This document shows, piece after piece, positions 32,679 to 42,389 of a stretch of DNA of 64,000 bases. The notes below the pieces were generated by a model. It was not told the DNA's origin, searched no databases, and saw only the letters and a program-made list of their open reading frames with translations. Location of the stretch: positions 675,326 through 739,325 of the forward strand of contig LSRX01000170.1 of the NCBI GenBank assembly GCA_001939145.1, written 5' to 3'. The DNA is from Symbiodinium microadriaticum (taxonomy: Eukaryota > Sar > Dinophyceae > Suessiales > Symbiodiniaceae). Made by a program: the position numbers and the translations under genes. How positions within the stretch are numbered: position 1 is the first letter of the stretch; each line of letters starts with the position of its first letter.

Positions 32679-33170
32679 TCAACGACCTGTCCAGGACTGC
32701 ATGGGGCTGAAGAGGCCTTCCGGGTACGCCTCACTGTCACTGTCGGGCAATATCAAGTCGATCTGCTTCGGTGTGTACCACAAAACCAACGCCTTAGCCT
32801 TCCAAGCAGCCTTGAAAGTCAGGGTGCCCAAACGAGGGTCCCGAGGGATAACAATGATGCAAATGTTGTAGTTGCGACTCAAAGCCTTGGTCTCAAGTGT
32901 GGCGGCGTGCGCCGACTCGTTGGCCGCCAGATGAAGGTAATTCAAAAAATGGCCGCCTCCTCGGTGGGAGCTTTTTCGAGGGATGGTCCTGCCCGTCCCA
33001 CTCGGGAAGGTACTGCGCGCTGTGCTTGCGGATTTGCTCATTGGCCTTCGCGCGACGATGGCGATGGCTGAAAGCGATCTTCTTTAGTCTTCTTCTTGCC
33101 CGACATCCATTGCAGGCCGCATGCCACCGCATGGTACATGCAAGCACCATCCTTGGGCATCGCCTCTAGC
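32679..33170 (-). pseudogene. LINE OTU-like cysteine protease domain, frameshifted
   Basis: The first frame (33256-33038) has MPKDGACMYHAVACGLQW, the D-G-x-C-x-Y/F signature with the nucleophile Cys of OTU proteases. A frame change near 33040 leads to NEQIRKHSAQYLPEWDG, FLNYLHLAANESAH, NYNICIIVIPRD and YTPKQIDLILPD, the later OTU strands. In most OTU proteins the last motif carries the catalytic His just before the I/F-D; here the residue is Gln (KQID). With the frameshift this suggests loss of activity. The role of OTU domains in retroelements is not established. Confidence 0.6.
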
Positions 33171-33500
33171 TGGTCTGGGTCTAGCTTGCATCCCTTAGGG
33201 CACCTCGAATTGTGACACCGCGCGGGGCTGGGCGCGTGACTCCTTCCAGCTCGCATCAGTTGTCGGAGCCTGCGGCACCTGAGTGGGGTCCAGCACAGAT
33301 GGCCTTCTTGGGACCAGAGGCACGGGTGAGGCCTTCAGAAACTTCTGCTTGGCTCACAGGCGTCACCGATGGCGACGCTCAGGGTACGATGTCCGTGTCA
33401 CCATGCTTGTGTGTGCCGCGGAACCGGTACATGTACTCCAGGCCCAGCCCCCGGTGATGAATCAGGGTGACATTGTTGAAGGCTTGCTGGAGCACGGTGG

Positions 33501-34270
33501 TCACCTCTGGCGGTCCCCATCCGGGACTTGCCAAACCCTTGGAATGGCCTTCGAGACGTCTTGCGGGGTCCTGGCTCCGATGCGGCCGCCTTGCGTTGCC
33601 AGGCTCAGGCTGGGCGACATTCGAAGGGGGCTTTGAAGGTACGCTTGGGCATTGCCGACCTCAGATGGGATGCCGTTGCGGCCGTTGTGTGGGAAAGCCA
33701 AGAAGATGCCCGCGCCACCGCTGGCAGCGATGATCGATGCAAACTCTTTCTGAGCAAGCCGTGCCATGCCGAACAGCTGTCGCGCCTTTGATCGTCTCCT
33801 CAAGCCAACCGAGTCGGCAATGATGACCCTCTGATCATCGTAGATCTCGAGGCTGTTGTCGCCGCCAAAGAGACCCAGAGCAGCCTCCACATCCAATGGC
33901 TCAACCTCCGTCGGGGGGCCATACTCACAATCACATTTCCACAGCGCACTGCAATAGGGCCACAGCCGTCTGCCTCCGTGGGCAGTCCGCTCAGCAATTA
34001 TTTCCTTTCTGGTCCTGGTGATCAAGTCGGTCTGTCGTAGCACCTTGCACCATTGACTGTTGGGAGGCAGGGACAACCCATTCCTGCGTCCTTTCGGCCA
34101 GTGGCGGTCTTGCAGCCCTAGCTTGCAAGGCGGTTCATCCAAAGATTGCTGCATCTTGAGCAGCCTGCGCCTCATGTGAAAGCACCAACCCCCGGAACTC
34201 GGGGCCATGGCGTGGAAGGTTGGCCCGTGTCCTAGGCTACACGGTTCCCAGCTCAGTGGCGCGGACGCCC
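33501..34270 (-). pseudogene. LINE 5' open frame (ORF1-like)
   Basis: About 255 codons stay open directly after the spliced-leader relict. No ATG occurs in the leader itself; the first in-frame Met candidates are in FHAMAPSSGG. Segments such as RTRKEIIAERTAHGG and LEIYDDQRVIIADSVGLRRR look like protein but match no family I know. Position at the 5' end argues for an ORF1-type RNA-binding protein or the N-terminal part of a single polyprotein that continues into the OTU domain after frame shifts. Confidence 0.45.
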
Positions 34271-34290
34271 CTTGAGCCAAAATGGCTACG
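34271..34290 (-). other. Relict of the dinoflagellate spliced leader (DinoSL)
   Basis: The plus strand reads CTTGAGCCAAAATGGCTACG, the exact complement of the last 20 bases of the 22-base DinoSL, whose core is GTAGCCATTTTGGCTCAAG. The next base (34291) is T where the leader would give G. Genomic DinoSL copies away from the SL-RNA gene arise when trans-spliced mRNAs are reverse transcribed and reinserted. There is no donor-type GT directly after CAAG here (GGGGC follows), so this is a relict rather than an SL-RNA gene. Confidence 0.9.
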
Positions 34291-34465
34291 TTTAGGGTTT
34301 CTTTTCGGGATCTATATTATGGGGGCTTTGTGGGATGTAGGGTTTAGGGAGTTTGGAGGCTTACTTAGCCTTTGAGGGTTCCGTGTAGGGTTCCTTTTAA
34401 GGGTTCCTGTAAGGGCTTTGTGGAAATCAGGGTTTGCAGTAGGGAGTTTGGGGTCTTAGCCCTTG
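34291..34465. repeat. Telomere-like TTTAGGG-related tract, right flank of the LINE
   Basis: Degenerate words TTTAGGGTTT (34291), GTAGGGTTTAGGGAG (34338), TAGGGTTCC (34386) and AAGGGTTCC occur in a T/G-rich tract starting at the base after the spliced-leader relict. Not a clean array. Confidence 0.55.
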
Positions 34466-34469
34466 AAAA

Positions 34470-35830
34470 TCAAACAACATCACAGACAACCTGTTCCTCT
34501 GCTCCTAGCGCCCTCTGCACCTCCAAGCATGTCTGCGAGGGTCTCCATGTCTTTATCCACGAATGCATCTGCTGTATCAGCTCGTGGTTCATGCCCAGAC
34601 TTCTCCAGTCGCACCCTCCTTGTTTGAATGACTCACAACATGAGAACACGTGCAGGTTTCTCTGAAACATGAGTGATGTAGCTTGGGCAAGCACCCCAAC
34701 AACGAAGGATTGAGCGCAATGTCGGGCATCATCCTGCTGTCAAAACACATGCCCTTGCAAAGCTGGTGCACTCGGTTCTGCCTGTCAAGGCTTCTGAACC
34801 CAGCTGCTGTCGATGACATGCGCGGGGCTCAACTACTCTCGTAACACCTGATCAGCAACCATATAAGCATGCCTTGCCAAAACGTCATCGTGCCCTCCCC
34901 GACGTCTGTTGAGTGTTCTCGAACCTTTTGTGTCTGTCATCCTTGGGGCCATGTCCGGCAACTCTTGACAACTTGAACCTCAGATGGCTGCAATTCCTGG
35001 TCAGATGCTCCAAAGCTTAGGCAGGCGAACTCAACCGCATGGTTGCGCGCTGTGCGTTTCCCCACCCCCCGCCCACTTGCCTCGAGCCAGCCTAAACCCT
35101 GAAGCCTCAACCCTGAAGCCCAAAGCACCCAACCATTCCAGGCTCCCCCAAGCCGCTCCACAGACAGAAGGGGAGGTGGGATGACCACACGCAGAACCAT
35201 TCGCCGTTTCCGGAGCCGGTGCTAAGTGGTACGAGTAACTGGCCCGTTTTCACGCCCCAAATGGAATTAACCGAAGTGTTTCTCTGCGGATGCTCTCAGC
35301 GTCATGAACATCAAGTTGTCTTGCACTTCACGAGGCATGGACGTGACGAGAAAACGCAAACCAAAAAAAAGCAGACTCACGAGCCACGAAGTCCGGCAGC
35401 AGGTGCTCTTGGACACAAAACTCGAGTTCCAGAGTATTTCGCGTGGGCTCTTCGCTTCAACGTGCTCAGTAAGTCATCAGCAGGCCATCCCCATTTTAAG
35501 GATGCTGGCTGCGCTGGAGCCTCAAACAAATTGGATGTCACGTCTCATTTTGGGGTCATCGGGCGCGGCTCGGGGCAGTCATAGAACCTGGGCTCGGACC
35601 GTTTCCTCCGGCCACAAGCCAAGAGCACCTGGACGGCTTTGCACGTTTGCACTCTGCACACGGCTCACCATCAGTCGGGACGTGATGAGAGTTGACAATC
35701 ATAAATCTTGCAGCATCGCACGGTCGCTACCTTTGGCATTGAATGGTGCTGCTACGCATTGATTGCAGTAGTTAGAAAGATTGATTGACCAAATGTCACG
35801 AACTGGCCTGCAATGCGCTGACGAGCTGCA
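34470..35830. other. No confident gene
   Basis: Short open frames on both strands, none with a conserved motif. I see no further repeat. Confidence 0.4.
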
Positions 35831-36170
35831 TGGGGCTCAATACTGCGTCAGCCTGTGTTCACAGTCCAACTGCAGTTCTGCTGCAACTTGCAGGACCGGG
35901 CTAGCTGTGCAGTGCTGGCCGGGGATGCTTGGCCAATGGCCTCCCCTCAACACTTGAAGACAAGACCGACACTTGGAACGCTTTCCACGACGGACTCGGA
36001 TTTGGGCGACTCTCCACATGTGCATCTGAAGTGTTTGAAGCCGCAGAGGTAGAACGAACACAGAAATTTCCTTGCCTGTGCCGCCATCGAAGACACTTGG
36101 CCCTTGTACCAAAGATCTGTTGGCCGTGAGCCTCAGAACTCGGAAGCCAAGACAACCCGAAGACCCGACC

Positions 36171-36437
36171 TCACAGTGTCGAGGCTTGTCCTGGTTGAGG
36201 GCACGACAGGAGCTGCTCTCGGCGGTCCAGCAGTTCGTAGCGCTCCACGGCAGCGCCTCGATAGTCGATCGGCGAAGGCCTTGCCAATCGCAAGCTCTGA
36301 ACAACATGTGCGAAGCGGATCTCGTCAGCAAATCCTTGCGTTCTGACAAAGTGACTAAGAGTCATGATTGCAAACAGCAAAGCCGTCTCGGCCAAGCGCG
36401 CATAGTGAAGGCAAGCCATCTTGAACGCAGCAAGCAC
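36171..36437 (-). CDS. Unrecognised exon
   Basis: The minus-strand frame reads MLAAFKMACLHYARLAETAL, then VRTQGFADEIRFAHVVQSLR and PIDYRGAAVERYELLDRREQ. Amphipathic, Ala/Leu/Arg-rich composition suggests helical protein. The opposite strand is also open for 216 codons (36072-36722), but with a Ser/Arg/Pro-rich composition more like an antisense shadow. No family recognised. Confidence 0.3.
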   Translation of the reverse strand: MLAAFKMACLHYARLAETALLFAIMTLSHFVRTQGFADEIRFAHVVQSLRLARPSPIDYRGAAVERYELLDRREQLLSCPQPGQASTL

Positions 36438-36439
36438 GA

Positions 36440-37130
36440 GTGGAGCCTTCCGAGATCACGGATCCCCCTGGCCCTGGGCACAGCCTACAACTGGCTGTGC
36501 GCACCTGCCCACTGCAAGAGACGCAGCGATTGTCAACCCTCACCACAGGCTTCTGGGCCTCGTGAGGTGACTCAGCAGGCAGCAGCGCTCAGAAGAATGC
36601 ACACGCAACGATACGTAACGGTGCGCGGTTCCACGAAGGCAGTGCAATGGACAGCACCTGTGGCAAACCGTGGTTTGCATCCGTGTTGGACGCGTTGGTC
36701 GGCTTCATGCCTCCGGGCCTAAGTTAGCACAAGGCCTTGGCCGGCTCCGACAAATACCGACAATTTGCTGGGTAGCAAACGCCGATTTCACACGGCCTCA
36801 GACAATGTGCAGCATACACGCAGTGATCCGAGAGCGCGCAGTACGCTGCCGATAACTGCTTGAATCCCGGTGTTCTGAAGCCCAAGGACACGCTTCATAT
36901 GCTGTCTGCCACAAGAACTTCTACATTCAGGTACGTGTCAAGTACAAGATTGCAAAGCCATGGGCGTGAACCAGGCCAGGAGTATGGTGACAAAACCAAC
37001 ACAAAAAGGAAACACCGTGATCAGCTTGCACTAGGCTCCGCGGCACTCGGGTCTGGGTTGCTGAGGTTCAGTGTGTGTCGTGCGGGCCAGAGTTCGCCTT
37101 GAAACATCTTCCACACAGAACCCACGCAGC
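36440..37130. other. No confident gene
   Basis: Only short or shadow-like frames were seen. Confidence 0.35.
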
Positions 37131-37139
37131 ACAACAGCA

Positions 37140-38990
37140 CACGGCTCACGAAGGCTTTGGATCCACATCTGACTGGGCTGCAGTCTCGTCATCTTTGACC
37201 TCGCGAACCAAGCGGATCACGTCTTTAGGATTGGCATTCTTGGACCAGCACCCCCATCAACGAAATTCTGTCGCGATCCACTGCATCCTGCTTCTCGAGA
37301 GCCTTAGAGGAGACTCCGGAGAAAGTCCCCGCAACCGTTCGTCAATGTCGCAGTTGGGAAGGCGGCACACTGCATCAGCTCGCTCTCCAGGACTGGCTGC
37401 AGCCTGAACTGACCCTGTGTGCTACCAGATTTGGATGTCAGGTCGGCTCAGGCTTCGACACCGAGTAGATGTGCTCGATTCCACGGAGGACTGCCTTCTT
37501 ATGGCGCTTCTCGATTTTTCTCATGATGTGCAACCCGAAACACCCTCGCCAGGCTCAGGGCATCTGAGTTGTCAAAAACACCACCAAGTCTCTTCTTCAG
37601 CGCCTTCAGCCTTACGGTGTGGCTACAGCACAGGAAGAGATGCTTTATCACTGTTGCCAAGGCACTCGTTGTCTGCCGAGGTTTTGTCCCTCTTCCTCCG
37701 TCTGTTTAGTTCCTGCGAGCAGCATGCCCTCACAAAAGGGAGGTACGGCTCCCGTCGGCGCCTCCAGCTCTTCACGTGCTTCGGCAGCTAAGGCATTTGC
37801 CTGTGGCGCAGAAAGCAAAGCCCGCGCTGAAAGCAACGATCGACTCCAGAAAGAAAGACTTCGACCTGCTGTAAACCCGGTCTGTGGGAAGACTGCAGTT
37901 AACAGGCGACTTGCGGCGGGTCTGCAACATCCGCGAATTGCATTCTGTCAAGAGCGAGACCAAACACACTCTGACAAACGGGGCAGCTGTTACACACCTT
38001 CGACTGGCAACAAATCGCAGAACACTGGCGCTGACTCACATCTCTAGATGCACAGGTCCGCAGCGAGAGCTCTCAAGAAAAACTGGTATCATGGGCTTCG
38101 GGGCGGCTGTTTTTCAAACACGCGACGATTCAACAGGCGCAAGCAAAACCGCGGTCGCGGCCTTGGATGCCACCTCATCAACACGCAGCTCCAGGCTCTC
38201 CACACTTTGCGTGGCTTTGCTCATAAAGCTCTTCACCTCAAGAAGTTGAAGTAGAGAGTCTGGAGCTCTGCGAGTCCCAACATCACACGGAACCTCCTCC
38301 CGAAGCTTCGCGGAGTTGGACAGCTCGACCTTCGTCGCGCAACCAAGTGCACTGCATATGTCAACCGCAGCGGCGCTTCTTACTTGAAGCAGCTGCCGAG
38401 GCCGGCTATAGAAGTGCAACCAAGGCACCTGATACTCCTCGCGAACTTGCTTCACAAAGTTGGCATTGTGGGATGCGATGGTCTCGGACGCAGTGCGAAA
38501 ATGCTCTCGCACGTCATTCACCACCTGCACAGAGATGCTACAATGTCACTGCATGTGCAGTGCCAAAGGATAAGTTACATTATAAGTGCGGCACCTCGAT
38601 ATATAGAAGCGCGGTCTGATACTGCAAGTTTGAAAAGGGACGGAAGCAACGACTGAACTAGGCGGTTTGCTACAAGCCAACGGTTACTTCAAGTACTCCG
38701 GTAGAGTCCGGTAGAGATAGGTCTGACCATGCAAGCACATGCATGGTTTTGCTTCGGAGAAATGAAAGGCTGTGATTCTATAGTGTTACGTCAATGTCAC
38801 CTGCACATACTCGTTATTGCATCGTACTGAGACACACCACACCTCCTCTTTGCACTTGCAATTCAGGTTCATTCCATTCATCTGTGTATAGTGGTGAAGA
38901 GGGAGAGAAATACTAATGGATCGATCGATGACAGACAGGCCAGACGGGCTTAGGTAGGCTGATGAAAACCGACAGACAGCTTGATCGCTT

Positions 38991-39021
<31 letters not shown>

Positions 39022-40863
39022 ATATACACATATATTGTGAGGTCGTGAGAGAGAGAGAGAGAGAGAGAGAGAGCGGGAGGCAGGGAGGCAGGGAGGCAGG
39101 GAGGCAGGGAGGCAGGGAGGCAGGGAGGCAGGGAGGCAGGGAGGCAGGGAGGCAGGGAGGCAGGGAGGNNNNNNNNNNNNNNNNNNNNNNNNNNNNNNNN
39201 NNNNNNNNNNNNNNNNNNNNNNNNNNNNNNNNNNNNNNNNNNNNNNNNNNNNNNNNNNNNNNNNNNNNNNNNNAGGGAGGGAGGGAGGGAGAGAGAACAC
39301 AAAAAAGGAATGATACTTAGATAGGCAGCTACTGTAAATAGGATATGCACATACGTGAGTGCATACAAGTCGAAAAAACTTGATATACATTTAAGATACA
39401 TCATGAAACGTGTAGTGACACCTACGAAATACCTAACACAGGTTGGCATTGCATAGCAGTAGCAGAATGCATCCTCAACCTTCTTGTCTGAAGTGCGTGC
39501 AGAGATCGAAGTCACACCTCCCTACCTCTCGTCGAGCAAGCAGACAACATGGCCTCACCAACGGTCTGCCGCATCTGTGAAGTCGAAGTCTTTGCTTCAT
39601 GCACCATCTTGGCCACCTGGCAGTAAACGGCTGTCGATTTTCTCAAAAATGGTGTTGCATGCTCGGCACGAGGACTTTCAGGACAGTTAAGCGAGCCCAC
39701 GGAACGTCTGCCCGCAACTTCTCCAGCTGGACAGCTTCTGCCTTGCCTTCTTGTAGAGCAGCTACTGCATCCTGCACTTTCAGGGCCATCACCGAGCATT
39801 CTTAATGACTTTCCCACTCTGCAAACAAGATGAATGCACTCTGAAAGCACCATCCTCGAGCTTGCCGAAGGTCGCATTCGTCTTTTTCAGTTCTCCGGCA
39901 ATCTTGGTGTAAGATGTCCAAAAGAACGGAGATCTGACAAAGTACCCCGAGCCGAGCCCTGGACCTTAGCCAATCCCAGCTCATCTCCCCAGAGCTCATC
40001 ACTCAGGGCATTGTGTTGCCTCTCCATGCTGGCAAATCGGACCTCGCTTTGCAGATTTGCAGACAATTCGGGAGCGCCAGGCCATGGCGGCTATGCCAGG
40101 CTATGCCAGGCTTCCAGCTTCGGTTTCAGCTTTGAACTGAGTGAATCGTCTGCTCTGCTCGTCCTTGGAGCGTCACTTGCTCACGTCCGCATCGTTTCTG
40201 AGTGTTACACTGTCACTCCCATCCAGGCAGTGAGCGACACGAGCTTCACAGATGTCCCGAACTGCGTCCTGATCCTTGCACCGGACCAGGCATGAGGTTT
40301 TTGCGGCGAAGCACACCACAGGGATGGGATGCTATGTCGCGAATCTCCTCCACAAGTCGGTTTACCTCGTTGGCCACCCGTTCCAGATTTCGCTGCATAT
40401 GATGCAGCGTGGATCTGAGCACATGAGAAGGCAACTGTCAGAAAACTGCGTCCATCGTGATGACACCATTGGCTGCACAGCTGTGACTCGCACTCCTTCT
40501 GTTCCAAAGCAAACCCTGGCAAGGTCTGGCTCTGGCCAGCATCGGCCAGCACATCAGCTCATAAATTCTTACAAGGACTGTGCCGCACAAAAACCAGGCA
40601 GTTTTGCGCTGTGCTTCCAGCTTCTGGAGCATAGCTTCCAGCTTCTCATCCATGGAGGCCTGATCGGGCAAAGTTGCAGCGATCTGCATTGTATATCATG
40701 CGCGGAATCCAGCAACTTAGCAACCAACCCCATGAAGACACCCAAGCCAGCCCGAGCAGTTTGCTGAGCGTTCTTTGCGGGCTTTGGGCTCCTCCTTTGC
40801 CCCTCGAAGCCTCCTAGCTCCCCAGTACACTCTCTTCTTCGGGCGTTTGAAAGCCATCATCTA

Positions 40864-40924
<61 letters not shown>

Positions 40925-41525
40925 GTGCTTGCAACTCTTCATCAGCCCCTCAAAAAAGTGAGGCTCGCGAGTCACACCTAGAGCAAATTGGCCGCTGTTA
41001 GCCTCCAAGGAACCTCAAGTAATCGGCAACAAGTTGCGCAATGAGATGCATGTCATATACAAGTCCGAGTGCTCGTGATCTCACTATGCTCCGTCTTCGA
41101 ATAACTCATGCTGCCCTGAAGTCAATCGAGTCTGCAAGACGAGGAGGGCCTCTGCGATTCGTCGCTGACTGTCCCACCGACCCATTTCCTCTTTTATCTG
41201 CGCCACGGCGCCGACCTGCAGGCTGGATCTGGCACGTGACCATCGGCACACAGCCTGACTCGATATTGTCAACGTCGTAAGTCTGGCCTGCTCCTGAAAC
41301 CGAAGCTGACCCAAGTGTAGAGAGTCCCTGGCAATGACATTAGTCACATCTGTTCCAGTATTCCAGGGCATGAATCTCGCCTGCATGACGGATATGCAAC
41401 GAAGGGTGTCAAAAGTCACGATAAAGTGGGATGAGCACTTCTCTTCTCTCAAACGACGATCACCCCTTTGGCTTCTGGACTTCTGGGACTCGAAGGTGCT
41501 AGAAGCAGTGCCGAGTGGTTCCATT
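37140..41525 (-). CDS. Coiled-coil protein gene(s), scattered exons, family unknown
   Basis: Helical, charged exon-like segments follow one another on the minus strand: AQIKEEMGRWDSQRRIAEAL with VLQTRLTSGQHELFEDG (about 41200-41085), MDEKLEAMLQKLEAQRKTA (about 40655-40590), MQRNLERVANEVNRLVEEIR (about 40400-40340), VQDAVAALQEGKAEAVQLEK (about 39775-39710), KMVHEAKTSTSQMRQTVGEA (about 39610-39545), VVNDVREHFRTASETIASHN (about 38520-38460), KSFMSKATQSVESLELRVDE (about 38245-38180), LEKQDAVDRDRISLMGVLVQ (about 37290-37230) and VIRLVREVKDDETAAQSDVD (about 37220-37155). This looks like a long coiled-coil protein, perhaps cytoskeletal or flagellar, but I recognise no family. Exon junctions were not fixed; microsatellites and an assembly gap lie in the presumed introns. 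More than one gene may be present. Confidence 0.45.
38991..39035. repeat. (TA)n microsatellite
   Basis: Alternating TA run with TGTA interruptions, directly before GA and GGGAGGCA repeats. Confidence 0.9.
39043..39290. repeat. (GA)n and (GGGAGGCA)n tract with 105-base assembly gap
   Basis: A GA run (about 39047-39073) passes into an eight-base-unit tandem repeat GGGAGGCA from about 39076 to the gap. N fills 39169-39273, and GGGA units follow. The gap length may be arbitrary; the true array may be longer. On the transcribed strand it is pyrimidine-rich. Confidence 0.95.
40863..40925. repeat. (TGCG)n microsatellite
   Basis: About 15 units of the alternating purine-pyrimidine word TGCG, a sequence type prone to Z-DNA. 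It lies in a presumed intron between coiled-coil exons. Confidence 0.95.
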
Positions 41526-41974
41526 GAAATTATCCGAGGATTCGTGCCTGCAGTAGTTCCGTCCCAAGAGCTTAGATGTCGACAACCGACATTGCAAATC
41601 AGATCCCTTTGCGCACACCATGTATGCCCTCAATAAAAATGCACTTCCCGATGCCCTTCCGAGATCGAAAGCTCACGAAGTTTTCTGAGAGACGTAACGC
41701 AACATGCGGGCATCAGCCTGCTGCACCCGATGCAACCCCATCTATGTCGGGAATATGCTATTCAGCAGCAAGTCCATCTGTGGACATCGATGGATACGGG
41801 ATCCTTCTTAGCTCTTATATCAGCAGGCATGCCCCTAGAGTATGGACTTCCTCGTTGGACCGCAAAAGAAGTACTCCTGTTAACATCGATGTCCCCTTAC
41901 GCGTACCCTGAAGCACATCTTCATTGTCGACACCGGTTGATGCAAAAAACACCCGATGCGAATATCCTCGACAC

Positions 41975-42056
41975 ATACACACACACACACACACTTGCAT
42001 ACACTTCCTTCTTTCTGGCTTTCCGTCCCTTTCTCTTGCTTGCTTGCTTGCTTGCT
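41975..42056. repeat. (AC)n and (CTTG)n simple repeats
   Basis: An AC run at about 41975-41994 and a CTTG run at about 42036-42055. No gene assigned. Confidence 0.9.
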
Positions 42057-42389
42057 GTTTTGTTCTTGCTCGTGTGACAACCAATATTTGCATCTCACCA
42101 CATCCCACCCAATCTGGCCGAAAGTTGAAACTCTAGGCAGTCAGCACCATCATGTTTTCTAGCCCGATGCACTGAACACCTCGGCTTGCCGCCCCGGTGT
42201 CAGACGTCGGCGAGTCACCGTTGTTCTGGTGCGAGTCACTTCCGAGACGCGATGCGTCCAGTCTGTTCACTAGCTGTGCATTGCAATCGTGTGCTCGACT
42301 GTGGCGGCGACCATGCTTCAATGCAGTCAAACGTGTCAAGCTGTGTCAATTCAGTTCCAGACCTCTGCTCGGATCCTGAGGGTTGAGGT

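Larger units (their letters stand above)
29720..34290 (-). mobile_element. Degenerate LINE retroposon with OTU, endonuclease and reverse-transcriptase segments
   Basis: Read on the minus strand from 34290: spliced-leader relict, an open frame of about 259 codons (to 33501), an OTU-protease-like domain (33160 to about 32680), a Cys/His segment (32320-32230), an endonuclease/exonuclease/phosphatase (EEP) domain (31784 to about 31250) and a reverse-transcriptase fragment with the catalytic YVDD (about 30350). Gene order EEP before RT is that of non-LTR retrotransposons; OTU domains are known in some of them. Frameshifts separate the segments, so the copy is inactive. The spliced-leader relict at its head shows it passed through a trans-spliced mRNA. 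TTTAGGG-like sequence borders it on both sides. No poly-A tail or target-site duplication was identified. Confidence 0.75.

Noticed and set aside
36072..36722. 216-codon plus-strand open frame
   Set aside because: Composition is Ser/Arg/Pro-rich without motif, and the opposite strand carries a more protein-like frame; treated as a shadow.
38950..39515. Long frames across the N gap
   Set aside because: They are simple-repeat translations and N characters.
40863..40925. Short regular repeats as a CRISPR-like array
   Set aside because: The unit is four bases with no spacers; it is a microsatellite in a eukaryotic intron.
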